NCBI GenBank assembly: GCA_019236925.1
Contig: JAFAID010000419.1
Coordinates: 1-54,711, forward strand
Reading direction: 5' to 3'
Source of the DNA: Mycobacterium sp.
GTDB lineage: Bacteria; Actinomycetota; Actinomycetes; Mycobacteriales; Mycobacteriaceae
Length of the DNA stretch: 54,711 bases
Part shown: piece by piece, positions 29,951-40,174 of the stretch
Numbering within the stretch: the stretch's first letter is position 1
How the letters are laid out: every line of letters begins with the position of its first letter
Notes under the pieces: generated by a model
What the model saw: the letters and a program-made list of their open reading frames with translations, nothing else
Told to the model about the DNA's origin: nothing
Database searches by the model: none
Translations under genes and position numbers: made by a program

Positions 29951-30305
29951 CGCTGGCGTAAGTGACCGCGACGGGACGGATCTCGACGGATCCCCAGTCG
30001 ACGGCCGGGCAGCGTTTGGCCCACGCCAACGCCGCGTCCAGGTCGGGGACATCGATCACGAACACCCCGCCGAGACGCTCTTTGGTGTCGGCGAACGGGC
30101 CGTCCTGGACGGTGGGAGTGCCGTTGCGCGCGGTGAACGTCGTCGAGGCGACGGCCGATTGCAGCACCTGAGTGCCGATCAGCACACCCGCGGCGTCGAG
30201 ATCGTCGGCGTAGCGGGCGAACGCTGCGCGCGCCGGGGCCATGTCCTCCTCGGTCAGGCCGATCTCCCGGCCCTCTTGATAGTGCATCAGCAGGCAGTAC
30301 TGCAT
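29925..30305 (-). CDS. YCII-related (DGPF-type) domain protein
   Basis: MQYCLLMHYQEG…VQDGPFADTKERLGGVFVIDVPDLDAALAWAKRCP. Confidence 0.92.
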   Translation of the reverse strand: MQYCLLMHYQEGREIGLTEEDMAPARAAFARYADDLDAAGVLIGTQVLQSAVASTTFTARNGTPTVQDGPFADTKERLGGVFVIDVPDLDAALAWAKRCPAVDWGSVEIRPVAVTYASGKGWYTPE

Positions 30306-30497
30306 AGTGGTGTCCTTTCCGGCTCGATGATGACACCTCCATGACGATTGAGACCGCACCGAGTCGACAATGCTCGGACCGCGGGCAGCAGCGAATCCGC
30401 ACCGGGCGCCGGGCAAACCAGCAGATGCCACGCGCGCGGCCTAAACTTCGACTTAGAGCTCGTCAGGGGACGGCTTCAGTCGAACGGAAGCCCTGCC

Positions 30498-31367
30498 ATG
30501 TTTTCCGGCCCCATCCACCACGGACGCGCATTGGTTACCGCCATCGGGGTGCTTACCGGCGCCGCGATTCTGCTCGGCGGCACGGCAGCGGCCGACCCAA
30601 GCCAGGACGACAAGTTCTTGACGCTGCTCGCGAACGAAGACATCCCCGCCATCGATAACGCGGCGAACCTCATCGAGACAGCCCATAAAGTTTGCGGCAA
30701 ACTCGACGACGGCACGCCGGCGGGCGATTTGGTGGAATTGATGAGAAATAACGCGTTTAACGAGAACCCGCTCACGCGCACCTATCCGCAACGTCGCGTT
30801 ACGAAAACCATAAACCGCTTCATCACCGCAGCAGTGCAGGCCTACTGCCCATACGATCAAGGCAAGATAGCGTCCATCACAACGCAGGCCGCGCGACAAT
30901 CGAACGAGCCGGCGCGCCGCGTCGCCACGTACACCCGAAACACGGTCACCCTGGTGGCGCGACCCGAAACGGCGCGCCCGCCTGACGCCCATGGCGCAGC
31001 GCTCGCCGTGGTCATCGGACCGGTTCCCTCCGGAGAAGTCCCGCCGTCGAACCCGCCGGCGATTCCGGTACAACCGCCGCTTGCACCACACGAGCAGGCA
31101 CCTGCACAACCGCCGCCTCCACCACCAGTGCGGCGCGTACCGCAACAGGCGCCGCCGCCACCTCAGCAGGTGGAGCCACCACCACAACAGGCCGAACCAC
31201 CGCAACAGGCCGAACCGCCACAACAGGCCGAACCGCCACAACAGGCGGAGCCTCCTGCCGCTGCTCCTCCGCCTGGGGGTGGCGACAACGGCGGAGCTCC
31301 GGCGCCCCCGTCGCGAGAGCCGCCAGCGCCGCCAGGGCCGCCGGGCCATGTAAGGCTTGCACCCTGA
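30498..31367 (+). CDS. Secreted DUF732-like protein with Pro/Gln/Glu-rich C-terminus
   Basis: Signal peptide MFSGPIHHGRALVTAIGVLTGAAILLGGTAAADPSQDDKFLTLLANEDIPAIDNAANLIETAHKVCGKLDDGTPAGDLVE; C-terminal QQAEPP repeats. Confidence 0.82.
   Translation: MFSGPIHHGRALVTAIGVLTGAAILLGGTAAADPSQDDKFLTLLANEDIPAIDNAANLIETAHKVCGKLDDGTPAGDLVELMRNNAFNENPLTRTYPQRRVTKTINRFITAAVQAYCPYDQGKIASITTQAARQSNEPARRVATYTRNTVTLVARPETARPPDAHGAALAVVIGPVPSGEVPPSNPPAIPVQPPLAPHEQAPAQPPPPPPVRRVPQQAPPPPQQVEPPPQQAEPPQQAEPPQQAEPPQQAEPPAAAPPPGGGDNGGAPAPPSREPPAPPGPPGHVRLAP
31185..31256 (+). repeat. Intragenic 18-bp tandem repeat (QQAEPP hexapeptide)
   Basis: CAACAGGCCGAACCx… starts at 31185, 31203, 31221, 31239; exact 18-bp period. 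Confidence 0.93.
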
Positions 31368-31445
31368 GATAAAGGCGTCCGCAAGCCACTGTCAGCGGCG
31401 GCACGGCGCTGTCCTGTCCGGCTCGAGGATGACGACAATGCATAC

Positions 31446-32201
31446 ATGCCTGCAACATTCGAGGATCTGGTTACCGAGGCCACGGCCGCGCCGGTCGACG
31501 GCTGGGATTTCTCTTGGCTGGATGGCCGTGCCACCGAGGAGCGCCCGTCGTGGGGCTACCAGCGGCTGATGAGCCAGCGGTTGGCGGCCGTATCGGCTGC
31601 TCTGGACATCCAGACCGGTGGCGGGGAGGTGCTGAGCGGCGCTGCGAAATTCCCGCCCACGATGGCCGCCGTCGAATCATGGCCGCCGAACGCCGCGCTG
31701 GCCACCGAACTGCTGCACCCGCGCGGCGTCGTGGTGGTGGCAACCCGCGACGAGCCGCCACTGCCGTTCGCCGACGAGGCATTCGACCTGGTGACCAGTC
31801 GGCACCCGCACACCGTGTGGTGGGCCGAGATCGCCCGGGTACTGCGACCGGGCGGCACCTACTTTGCGCAGCACATCGGACCAGCAACGATGTCTGAGCT
31901 AGTCGAATACTTCATCGGACCGCAGACGCAGAAATGGGCCGCGATTCACCCGGACGCCCAGGCCGATGCGGCCCGAACCGCCGGCCTACAGGTCGTGGAG
32001 CTACGCATGGAGCGACCGCGCGCCGAATTCTTCGACATCGGCGCCGTAATCTACTTCCTCCGGAAGGTGATCTGGACGGTGCCCGATTTTACCGTCGACC
32101 GTTATTACGACCGGCTGCGCGAACTCCACGAACGCATCACCCGCGACGGATCCTTTGTCAGCTATTCATCCCGGGTTCTCGTCGAGGCCCGCAAGCCATA
32201 G
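31446..32201 (+). CDS. Class I SAM-dependent methyltransferase
   Basis: LATELLHPRGVVVVATRDEPPLPFADEAFDLVTSRHPHTVWWAEIARVLRPGGTYFAQHIGPATMSEL. Confidence 0.88.
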   Translation: MPATFEDLVTEATAAPVDGWDFSWLDGRATEERPSWGYQRLMSQRLAAVSAALDIQTGGGEVLSGAAKFPPTMAAVESWPPNAALATELLHPRGVVVVATRDEPPLPFADEAFDLVTSRHPHTVWWAEIARVLRPGGTYFAQHIGPATMSELVEYFIGPQTQKWAAIHPDAQADAARTAGLQVVELRMERPRAEFFDIGAVIYFLRKVIWTVPDFTVDRYYDRLRELHERITRDGSFVSYSSRVLVEARKP

Positions 32202-32249
32202 CCGCCGATTGGACTGCCCGAACCGCGCTTGGATGCAACGATCAACGGT

Positions 32250-32696
32250 ATGAGCATGGCGGGAATGGGCCTCATGGGCCTGGCAGCGGGCGCGTCTACC
32301 GCAGGCATCTTGGGCGTTGTGAGGTTGATGACCGACACGTGGTTTCCGTGGCTCAACGCACACTCTGAGCACAGACACCAGATGCTCGCCAACATGTACT
32401 CGCAGCGGGCCGAAGAGGTTAGGCGGTGGCGGGAAGGCTTGGCAGGTGCACGGGACGCGTACCGCCAGTGGGCTGCCGGGCCGCGCAACGGTGACCCGCC
32501 GAACATCGTCGGCGATGCGTGGTTCGAGGGCTTGCGGCCGAATCTGCCCGTGGTCGGTGAAGCGGCAAAGTACCGCACTGCTCACGAAATCAGCTGCGAC
32601 AACGCGACTGTCGCGCTGTTGTCGCTGGAGATCGGCCGGGTGGAACAGCAGTGGACGGAGGAGGCCAGGAGCTCCCGGCGTCGGGCGGGAAGCTGA
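32250..32696 (+). CDS. Hypothetical protein with N-terminal hydrophobic segment
   Basis: MSMAGMGLMGLAAGASTAGILGVVRLMTDTWFPWLNAHSEHRHQMLANMYSQRAEEVRRWREGLAGAR; good codon pattern but no family recognised. Confidence 0.6.
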   Translation: MSMAGMGLMGLAAGASTAGILGVVRLMTDTWFPWLNAHSEHRHQMLANMYSQRAEEVRRWREGLAGARDAYRQWAAGPRNGDPPNIVGDAWFEGLRPNLPVVGEAAKYRTAHEISCDNATVALLSLEIGRVEQQWTEEARSSRRRAGS

Positions 32697-32698
32697 CG

Positions 32699-33625
32699 TC
32701 AGGCGCCTGCACGTAGCACATCGAGCGCGTGCTGCAGGTCCGCCGGGTAAGGGCTGACGATCTCGACCTGCCGGCCGTCAGCCGGATGGGTGAACGCCAG
32801 CGACCGGGCGTGCAGCCATTGACGTTCCAGCCCAAGTTTTTCCGCAAGCTTCGGGTTAGCGCCGTAGGTGAGGTCGCCACAGCAGGGGTGATGCAACGCG
32901 GCGAAGTGCACCCGAATCTGGTGTGTACGACCAGTTTCCAGATGTACGTCAAGCAGGCTCGCGGCGACGAAGGCTTCGATGGTGTCGTAGTGAGTGAGGC
33001 TGTGCCGGCCGTTGGCGGTGACGGCGAACTTCCAGTCATGGCTGCGGTGACGGCCGATCGGCGCGTCGATCGTGCCGCTGGAGGGATCCGGGTGTCCTTG
33101 CACCAGAGCGTGGTAACGCTTGTCGACCGTGCGCTGCTTGAACGCGCGCTTGAGCACGGTGTAAGCCCGTTCGGAGATCGCGACCACCATGACGCCGGAG
33201 GTGCCGACGTCGAGGCGGTGAACGATGCCCTGCCGCTCGGGTACCCCGGAGGTGGTGATCCGGTAACCGACCGCGGCCAGCCCGCCGAGCACCGTCGGCC
33301 CGGTCCAGCCCACCGAGGCATGCGCGGCCACCCCGGCCGGTTTGTCGACCGCCACGATGTCGTCGTCGGAGTACAGAATCGTCATGCCCTCGATCTCGAC
33401 GGGCGTGTTCTCCAACGGCGCCCGCGGCTCGGGCAAACGCACCTCCAGCCACGCCCCCGCGGCCAGCCGATCCGACTTGCCGGCCGGGACGCCGTCCAAC
33501 TCGACACCGCCGTCTTCAGCGAGTGCTGCGGCGGCGGTGCGCGACAGGCCCAGCAGCCGGGACAGCCCGGCGTCGACACGCATACCCGCCAGGCCCTCCG
33601 GCACCGGCATCGATCGGTCGGTCAT
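32699..33625 (-). CDS. RluA/RluD-family pseudouridine synthase
   Basis: [57 protein letters not shown]. Confidence 0.95.
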   Translation of the reverse strand: MTDRSMPVPEGLAGMRVDAGLSRLLGLSRTAAAALAEDGGVELDGVPAGKSDRLAAGAWLEVRLPEPRAPLENTPVEIEGMTILYSDDDIVAVDKPAGVAAHASVGWTGPTVLGGLAAVGYRITTSGVPERQGIVHRLDVGTSGVMVVAISERAYTVLKRAFKQRTVDKRYHALVQGHPDPSSGTIDAPIGRHRSHDWKFAVTANGRHSLTHYDTIEAFVAASLLDVHLETGRTHQIRVHFAALHHPCCGDLTYGANPKLAEKLGLERQWLHARSLAFTHPADGRQVEIVSPYPADLQHALDVLRAGA

Positions 33626-34311
33626 CAGTGCTGGTCAGCCCTGGGCACGCCTTTGGCGGGCTCCTGGCTGTCGACATTTTCGGCAGCCTCGTCCAGCGTC
33701 TGGGTGCCCTCGGGCGTATCGGCTGTATCGGTTACATCGACCGCGTCGTCCGCTTTCCGCTTGCCGACGCTGTCGAAGTCGTAGCCCAGCGCCGACAACG
33801 TGACGAGCAGGATCGCCCCGCCAACCACCGACGGGTCGGCCACGTTGAACACCGGCCACCAGCCGATCGACAAGAAGTCCACGACATGTCCGCGCAGTGG
33901 GCCCGGCGATCGGAAAAACCGGTCGACCAGGTTTCCCGTGGCACCGCCGAGGATCATCCCGAGGCCGATAGCCCACCACGGCGATACCAGCCGCCGTCCC
34001 ATCCAGAAAATCCCGACCACGACACCGGTCGCGATCAGAGTCAGCATCCAGGTGTATCCCGTCGCCATCGAAAACGCGGCGCCGGAATTGCGGACCAGCG
34101 TCCAGGTGACGGTGTCACCGATGATCGGCACCGGCTGGCCGGGGGTGAGCAGTTTGACTGCAAGGACCTTGGTGACGATGTCCAGCGCGAGCACGACCGC
34201 AGCGACCGACAGCAGCAGCGGCAATCGCCGTCGCGGCGTAGGAGCTTCTGCCTCCCCGGCCGTCGGGGCCTCACTCACCGGCTCGGCCGATCCCGTGGGT
34301 TGGTCAGTCAC
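33625..34311 (-). CDS. lspA: Lipoprotein signal peptidase
   Basis: [69 protein letters not shown]. Confidence 0.96.
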   Translation of the reverse strand: MTDQPTGSAEPVSEAPTAGEAEAPTPRRRLPLLLSVAAVVLALDIVTKVLAVKLLTPGQPVPIIGDTVTWTLVRNSGAAFSMATGYTWMLTLIATGVVVGIFWMGRRLVSPWWAIGLGMILGGATGNLVDRFFRSPGPLRGHVVDFLSIGWWPVFNVADPSVVGGAILLVTLSALGYDFDSVGKRKADDAVDVTDTADTPEGTQTLDEAAENVDSQEPAKGVPRADQH

Positions 34312-34403
34312 CCCTACATCATCCACTAAAGCGTGGCGAACAACTCTGATGAGTGGTCAGGGAGCACGCTGCCACGTTCACTTGGTGAGCAACCGCACCG
34401 CGG

Positions 34404-35828
34404 TCAGCCCACGAAGCTGAACACCGATCCCAGCCACGTCGGATCGAAACCGAGCTGGGCGATCAGTGGCCAAACGCCTCCGAGGTCACCCGACAGGGCT
34501 GCCATCAGCGCAGTCAGATCGCTACCCACGGAAAGGGGGTCGTGCCCAGATACCAGGGGTACCAGTGAATCGTCGGGGAACCCGGGGGTCGCCGGTAGCG
34601 TCAGCGCGGGCTCTGACGCCAATCCGGTGGCCGGTAACGTGAGCGCCGGGGGGGCTGCCACCGGTCCGCCCGGCACGTAAGGCAGGTACGGGTAGGCATT
34701 GGGCAGGTCGGACTCCGGTAAGACCCTGAGGTCCACCTCAGCAGCCGTCATGCCTTGATTGGCGCCGAGAGCCAGCTCGTTGGATAGGGCTGTCATGTCG
34801 ACATTCGGAGCGGACAGTGTGAACGGGGTGGGAACATTCGCAAACCCGGTCCGGTCATAACCCAAGTCGACCAGCACCCGCAGGTCCGGTTGCATCAAGT
34901 CGGCCAGTGCGGGCCCTACGACGGGGATTAGCCGCAACGGGTCCAACAGCGGCAGATCCTGGGTGGGAATCATGAAGTAGGTGGTGTCGCCGGCATACCC
35001 CGGAGACGTCGGCAGCTGCACAGCCGAAGCAAGCTCTTCGGGCGTGAGAGTTGGGTAGTCGAGGTGCGCACTGAAGACCCCGGCCACTTCATTGAGGTCC
35101 GCCAGGATATTACTCGGGTACTGCGGGAAGTCGGCGATGCCGTCGTACTGAATCGTGTAAATGTCGGTGGGGTAGGGAGTGTCCGGCGGCGTCGCGACAT
35201 CGTACGGCACATTTGGGTCCAGAGAGTTCAACCGCTCACCAATGCCGCCGTCGGGATTATTGGGATCACCGATCAGCACGAAGGTCAGGTCGGCCGGATC
35301 AGGCCGGTGGCCGGCGGGCAGGGCGTCGATCTCGTTCATTTCCAGGGTGAGTGAGGTGGCGGCGGTGGAGTAGCCCACAAAAACGATGTGGTCTGCGGCG
35401 TATGTCGTGAAAATCGCGGTATTCATGTCCAATTCTTGCCCCATGAGGTTCCCGCCGAGGCCGAAGAACGAGTTCGCGTCGGGCGTGTTTAGGGGAATTT
35501 CGGTGAACCCGGGAAACACCGGCTGCCCGGAAAAAGGTAGCGGCGGCTGTGTCGGATCGACGTATAAGTTGTAAAGGTCTGTCACGACAATGGGCCACTC
35601 CCCCAAGTTGTCGTCTCCGCCGACCGCCGTGATCAACGCGACGTCGTCGCCGAACGCAGACGCCGCAGTCATTAACGACGTCATGCCCAAAAGGCCGGCA
35701 CAGGCGCTGCACGCCAAAAACGCCCCCGCGCTCCCACCAAGGCCGACCACCCGGCGGCGCGCCTTGGCGCTCCGCGACCGACGATTGCGCTTGCCACCCC
35801 GATGACCAGCCATGGTCTGACTTTCCAT
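34404..35828 (-). CDS. PE-PPE-domain (PF08237-type) secreted hydrolase-like protein lacking a PE/PPE N-terminus
   Basis: TTYAADHIVFVGYSTAATSLTLEMNEIDALPAGHRPDPADLTFVLIGDPNNPDGGIGERL, DIYTIQYDGIADFPQYPSNILADLNEVAGV…HLDYPTLTPEEL. Start could also be 35813 or 35837. Confidence 0.88.
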   Translation of the reverse strand: MESQTMAGHRGGKRNRRSRSAKARRRVVGLGGSAGAFLACSACAGLLGMTSLMTAASAFGDDVALITAVGGDDNLGEWPIVVTDLYNLYVDPTQPPLPFSGQPVFPGFTEIPLNTPDANSFFGLGGNLMGQELDMNTAIFTTYAADHIVFVGYSTAATSLTLEMNEIDALPAGHRPDPADLTFVLIGDPNNPDGGIGERLNSLDPNVPYDVATPPDTPYPTDIYTIQYDGIADFPQYPSNILADLNEVAGVFSAHLDYPTLTPEELASAVQLPTSPGYAGDTTYFMIPTQDLPLLDPLRLIPVVGPALADLMQPDLRVLVDLGYDRTGFANVPTPFTLSAPNVDMTALSNELALGANQGMTAAEVDLRVLPESDLPNAYPYLPYVPGGPVAAPPALTLPATGLASEPALTLPATPGFPDDSLVPLVSGHDPLSVGSDLTALMAALSGDLGGVWPLIAQLGFDPTWLGSVFSFVG

Positions 35829-35854
35829 GAGACACACTCGTCCTCAGATTTCAT

Positions 35855-35873
35855 TAAGGTTACCCTCACGCAG
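35855..35873 (-). promoter_or_regulatory. Candidate degenerate IdeR/DtxR-type iron box
   Basis: TAAGGTTACCCTCACGCAG matches 14 of 19 positions of TWAGGTWAGSCTWACCTWA by hand, ~27-60 bp upstream of the PE-PPE-domain gene starts. Confidence 0.25.
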
Positions 35874-36330
35874 CGGCTTAGTTCAAAACAAACAAGTAAA
35901 GCGACGAATTTTTGCGGAACCAGCTACAGAGCAGCGTTGAAGCTGATCAGATCGCCTCCTCATCAGCGCTTCGCGTCGCTGATCGATAGTAAAAAAATGT
36001 GAATGACTCTCAGGAAACATCAAGGCAGCGCTCAACTTTCGCCCGCTGAGCGCATGGCTCGGGGACAGGCGCGCCCATCGGCAGTCGACCGCCCCAGCCA
36101 CGCGGCCACCCTCAGATGGCTGGTATGCCGGCCAAGATGGACGATGCGCGCTACGCGCGCCAGGCGCAGCACCGTGATTCCGTCGCCGACCGCACAACAC
36201 ATGCCACCTGTGGGGGATCGCAAGTGCTTCGGCCCTCACACGACGCTTCCCACACAACTTCGATGTGAGCTCGGTCGGAAGCGCACAAGGGTTTTCCTGC
36301 GCTGGTGACCGGATGCGGGATGATTTCAGC

Positions 36331-37251
36331 ATGAGCCGCCTCACGGTCCTGGCCACCGGTGGGACCATTGCCTGTACGACCGGCGCCGACGGAGTTTGGC
36401 GGCCCACCCGCCGCGGCGCCGAATTGACCGCCGGCCTTACCGTCGACGTCGTCGACCTGATGACCGTCGACGGCTCCCGGCTGACCCCGGCCGACTGGGA
36501 CGTGATCGCCGGGACGGCCAAGGCCGCGGCCGATGACGGCGCGCAGGGTGTGGTCGTCACGCACGGCACCGACACCCTCGAGGAGACGGCGCTGTGGCTG
36601 GACCTGACCTATGCGGGCGCTATTCCGGTGGTGATCACCGGCGCGATGCGCAGCGCCGATGCACCCGACGCTGACGGACCCGGGAATCTGCGCGACGCCT
36701 TGTTGGTGGCCTCCAGTCCGGCCACCCGCGAGCTCGGTGTGCTGGTGTCTTTTGCCGGCCGGATATTGCAGCCGTGGGGCCTGCACAAGGTGGCGAGCAA
36801 ACACCCGTTCGCCGGCGAGCTACTCGGCAGCGTGGACGGCGGGGTGATGCTGGCACGATCCAAGACACGCCCCTACCTCGGCGAGTTAAGCGCGGGAAGC
36901 GCACCGCGGGTAGACATCGTCGCGGCATACCCGGGCGCTGACGCGGTGGCGATGGACGCCTACGTGGCTGCGGGTGCCCGCGGCATCGTGCTCCAAGCGC
37001 TCGGTTCGGGCAACGCCGGCGATGCGGTGATCGACGCGGTGCGGCGGCATTGCCGAAACGGGGTCGTGGTCGCGGTGTCCACCCGGGTCGTCGGCGGCCA
37101 GGTCCGCCCGGGATATGGTCCCGGCCACGATTTGGTCGAAGCGGGCGCGGTGATGGTGTCGCGGCTGCCGCCGAGTCAGACGCGGGTGCTGGTCATGGCG
37201 GCGCTGGCGGCACAGCTACCGCTGCGCGACGTCGTCGACCGCCTGCGCTGA
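36331..37251 (+). CDS. ansA: L-asparaginase
   Basis: [53 protein letters not shown]. Confidence 0.95.
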   Translation: MSRLTVLATGGTIACTTGADGVWRPTRRGAELTAGLTVDVVDLMTVDGSRLTPADWDVIAGTAKAAADDGAQGVVVTHGTDTLEETALWLDLTYAGAIPVVITGAMRSADAPDADGPGNLRDALLVASSPATRELGVLVSFAGRILQPWGLHKVASKHPFAGELLGSVDGGVMLARSKTRPYLGELSAGSAPRVDIVAAYPGADAVAMDAYVAAGARGIVLQALGSGNAGDAVIDAVRRHCRNGVVVAVSTRVVGGQVRPGYGPGHDLVEAGAVMVSRLPPSQTRVLVMAALAAQLPLRDVVDRLR

Positions 37252-38655
37252 GGCGTTCTGGCTCAGCGCGGCGACGTAGTCCGGCCAGTCCAGGCTGTCG
37301 ACCGGATTCGCCGGCACGATCTCACCGGTGTCGGATGGAAACGTTCGGGCCAGGCCCGGTCCCGAGCTGCGGGTTTCGAACCGCACCGTGACCACGCCGT
37401 GGCCGGCGCCTTGCACCCAGCCGTGCCCCAGGTCGCGGTGCGTGACGTCGTCACCCACCCGCCAGCCGGCGGCCTCACCCGCCGGCTGGGCGGCCGGGTC
37501 GGGCTCGACCGGCGTCGTGTCGGTCCCCGCATCGGCGTCCGACATCGTCAACTCGAGGTCCGGGAACAGCGACTCTTGCCGCACGTTGCTGAGCCCGGAA
37601 AACCCTACGCCGAGTAGGCGAACCGGCCCGATCTGCCGTGGATCGAGCAGCAGCCGCCGGGCCAGCGCCGCCAGCGCGGCGCCGTCGGTGGTCGCGTAGG
37701 GCAAGGTGGCCGAGCGGGTCAGCGTGCTCATATCGGATTTCTTCAGCTTGACCGTGACGGTGCGGGCACCGCGGCCGTCGCGGCACAACCGTTGGTGGGC
37801 ATGCTCGGCGATCGGGCCGACCGCCTCGCGCAACGCGTCGAGCGTGGTCAAGTCCGCCGCGAAGGTGGATTCGGCGCTGATCTGCTTGGCTTCGGCCCGC
37901 TCGGCAACCGGGCGGTCGTCGATCCCGCGGGCCAACCGATGCAGCGCGGGCCCGATCGTCGCACCCAGGATGCTGGCTACCTCGGCTTCGTTCAGCGCGG
38001 CCAGCTGGCCGATCGTCTCGATGCCGAGCCGATGCAGCTTCTCCTCCGCCACCGGCCCGATTCCCCAAAGTCTGCGCACCGCAAGGCCACCCAGCAGCGG
38101 CTTCTCCTCGGCACGCCGGACCACCCGGATCCCGTCGGGCTTGGCCATACCCGACGCGATCTTGGCGATCTGCTTACCCGAGCCGGCGCCCACCGAGGCG
38201 ACCAGACCAGTCTCGTCGCACACCCGTCGCCGCAGGTCCTCGCAGAAGCGCTCGACATCGCTCGCCGATGCGCCGACCAGTTCCGGGGGCTCGCCGAACG
38301 CCTCATCGAAGGAGAGCTGTTCGACAACGGGCATCACCGCGCGCACGGTGTCGAAGACCCGGCGGCTGGCGATTCCGTAGACCACCCCGCGCGGCGGCAA
38401 CACCACCGCCGTCACGCCGACCAATCGGCGTGCCTGGTGCATCGGCATGGCCGACCGGGCCCCGAACACCCGTGATTCGTAGCTCGCGCCGGCCACCACG
38501 CCGCGGCCGCCCAGCCCGCCGACCAGCACCGGACGGCCCCGCAACGTGGGCCGGGTCAGTTGCTCGACGGACGCGAAGAACGCGTCCATGTCGAGGTGCA
38601 GCACCCAGCGCGAGTCCACAATTGTCGATGCTATTGGGCTAGCGTCTGATGCCAT
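37216..38655 (-). CDS. dinX: DNA polymerase IV (Y family)
   Basis: [65 protein letters not shown]. Confidence 0.95.
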   Translation of the reverse strand: MASDASPIASTIVDSRWVLHLDMDAFFASVEQLTRPTLRGRPVLVGGLGGRGVVAGASYESRVFGARSAMPMHQARRLVGVTAVVLPPRGVVYGIASRRVFDTVRAVMPVVEQLSFDEAFGEPPELVGASASDVERFCEDLRRRVCDETGLVASVGAGSGKQIAKIASGMAKPDGIRVVRRAEEKPLLGGLAVRRLWGIGPVAEEKLHRLGIETIGQLAALNEAEVASILGATIGPALHRLARGIDDRPVAERAEAKQISAESTFAADLTTLDALREAVGPIAEHAHQRLCRDGRGARTVTVKLKKSDMSTLTRSATLPYATTDGAALAALARRLLLDPRQIGPVRLLGVGFSGLSNVRQESLFPDLELTMSDADAGTDTTPVEPDPAAQPAGEAAGWRVGDDVTHRDLGHGWVQGAGHGVVTVRFETRSSGPGLARTFPSDTGEIVPANPVDSLDWPDYVAALSQNASAQAVDDVAQR

Positions 38656-39223
38656 GGCGATGAACTTGTGTCACCGCATGTGTTGTAGCTCCGAGCGTTA
38701 CTTCAAGGTCGTCGAGGACGCGTTGCTGCCGTGGGCCCTCGCCGACGTCGACCTGGGCGACAACGTGCTGGAGATCGGGCCCGGGTACGGCGCCAACATC
38801 CGGGTGCTGATCGACAAAGCGCCGCACTACACCGCGGTGGAGATCGATCAGCCGATGGCGGATCGGCTGAAGCGCAAGTACGGCGATCGGGCCCGGATCA
38901 TCCGGGGCGACGGAACCAACACCGGCTTGCCGTCCGCGGAGTTCAGCGCGGTGGTGTGTTTCACGATGCTGCATCATGTTCCGACGCCCGAGCTCCAGGA
39001 CCAGTTGTTCGCCGAGGCGTTGCGGGTGCTGCGGCCCGGCGGCGTGTTCGCCGGCAGCGACAGTGCTTCGTCGATTCCTTTCCGGATTCTGCATTTCCGC
39101 GACATCTGCAACCCGGTGTCGACCGACACACTGCCGGAGCGGTTGCGGCGCATCGGCTTTGGCGATGTTCACGTCGACGGCAATCACCGTCGTCTCCGCT
39201 GGCACGCGATCAAGCCCGGCTGA
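38654..39223 (+). CDS. Class I SAM-dependent methyltransferase
   Basis: [74 protein letters not shown]…[14 protein letters not shown]. Confidence 0.92.
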   Translation: MAMNLCHRMCCSSERYFKVVEDALLPWALADVDLGDNVLEIGPGYGANIRVLIDKAPHYTAVEIDQPMADRLKRKYGDRARIIRGDGTNTGLPSAEFSAVVCFTMLHHVPTPELQDQLFAEALRVLRPGGVFAGSDSASSIPFRILHFRDICNPVSTDTLPERLRRIGFGDVHVDGNHRRLRWHAIKPG

Positions 39224-39233
39224 GCCCGTAACC

Positions 39234-39295
39234 CGCGAGAGTGCAACTAGCGACCGGTCTACTCGGGATATACGTCGGCAGTCGCACTTTCGCGA
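39234..39295. repeat. Imperfect palindromic repeat A, downstream flank of the DUF559 gene (overlaps its 3' end)
   Basis: CGCGAGAGTGCAACTAGCGACCGGTCTACTCGGGATATACGTCGGCAGTCGCACTTTCGCG; near-inverted termini (CGCGAGAGTGCAA / TCGCACTTTCGCG). Confidence 0.85.
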
Positions 39296-40167
39296 CTTGA
39301 AAGAGGATATCCGTGTGCGCGGAGCGCCTCGCGGACGCGGGCTATGACGACATCGGGGCGATAGCGTAGAAGGTCAGCACTCACCCGGATCAGGATCCAA
39401 CCCCGTCGCTGCAGTTCTGCAGTGCGATCGATGTCGTTGGCGCGTATGCGCGAGTCGGTCCAGTGCTGCGGACCGTCGTATTCGATGCCAACCTTGAGCT
39501 CCCGCCAACCCATGTCGATGCGGGCCAGCACCCTGCCCCAGTCGTCGAGCACCTCGATCTGCGTTTGCGGTCGCGGCAGACCCGCAGCAATGACCAGCAA
39601 CCTCGTCCGCGTCTCCTGCGGTGATTCGGCACCTGCATCGACTAACGGCAGCACCCGTCGCAGCTGCTCCAGACCGCGCGCGCCCCGATGGGCGTCGATC
39701 AGCGCTTGAACATCGTCGACTGTCACACCGGTGGCCCGCGCCAGAGCATCAATGCGGATTACAGCGGTTTCGAAGCCACGTCGACGACCGACGTCAAATG
39801 CGGTGCGAGCGGGCGAGGTCACCGGCACACCAGCGACCGTTGTGATCTCGCTGGCAAGCAGCGTCTCGTTGCGAGTAATGATCAACGGCGGGGGACGTTT
39901 GCGATCGGTGATGAGTTCGGCGGGTGCCTGCGCGTCAACCCATTTCGCACCCAGCAGCGCAGCCGCCGAGTTACCGGCGACGACGGCCTTTTTACCCGAC
40001 CAGAGCCACGCGGCGATGGCCCGGTCTTTTGCGCTGAGCTCTGCACCACGGCGCTGATACACGTTGCGGTAGATACGTGTGCACGACCGCCGCAGCTCAC
40101 GCTCGGTCAAAGTCCCCGCGCGGAGAGCTTCAGTACCGACGAAAGGAGTTTCCCTCCTCAAGACCAC
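39259..40167 (-). CDS. DUF559-domain (Vsr/PD-(D/E)XK nuclease-like) protein with AbiEi-like N-terminal part
   Basis: C-terminal VLARIDMGWRELKVGIEYDGPQHWTDSRIRANDIDRTAELQRRGWILIRVSADLLRYRPDVVIARVREAL; N-terminal LTERELRRSCTRIYRNVYQRRGAELSAKDRAIAAWLWSGKKAVVAGNSAAALLGAKW. Confidence 0.85.
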   Translation of the reverse strand: MVLRRETPFVGTEALRAGTLTERELRRSCTRIYRNVYQRRGAELSAKDRAIAAWLWSGKKAVVAGNSAAALLGAKWVDAQAPAELITDRKRPPPLIITRNETLLASEITTVAGVPVTSPARTAFDVGRRRGFETAVIRIDALARATGVTVDDVQALIDAHRGARGLEQLRRVLPLVDAGAESPQETRTRLLVIAAGLPRPQTQIEVLDDWGRVLARIDMGWRELKVGIEYDGPQHWTDSRIRANDIDRTAELQRRGWILIRVSADLLRYRPDVVIARVREALRAHGYPLSSRESATADVYPE

Positions 40168-40174
40168 CCCTATT

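Noticed and set aside
28733-29965. 316-aa plus-strand ORF (29015-29965) opposite the sigma factor
   Set aside because: Gln/Arg-rich antisense artefact.
31185-31256. CRISPR-like array
   Set aside because: 18-bp period in frame within a coding region with no spacers; it is a coding tandem repeat.
30498-31367. PPE/PE family membership of the Pro-rich secreted protein
   Set aside because: No PE or PPE N-terminal signature; it has a classical signal peptide and DUF732-like domain.
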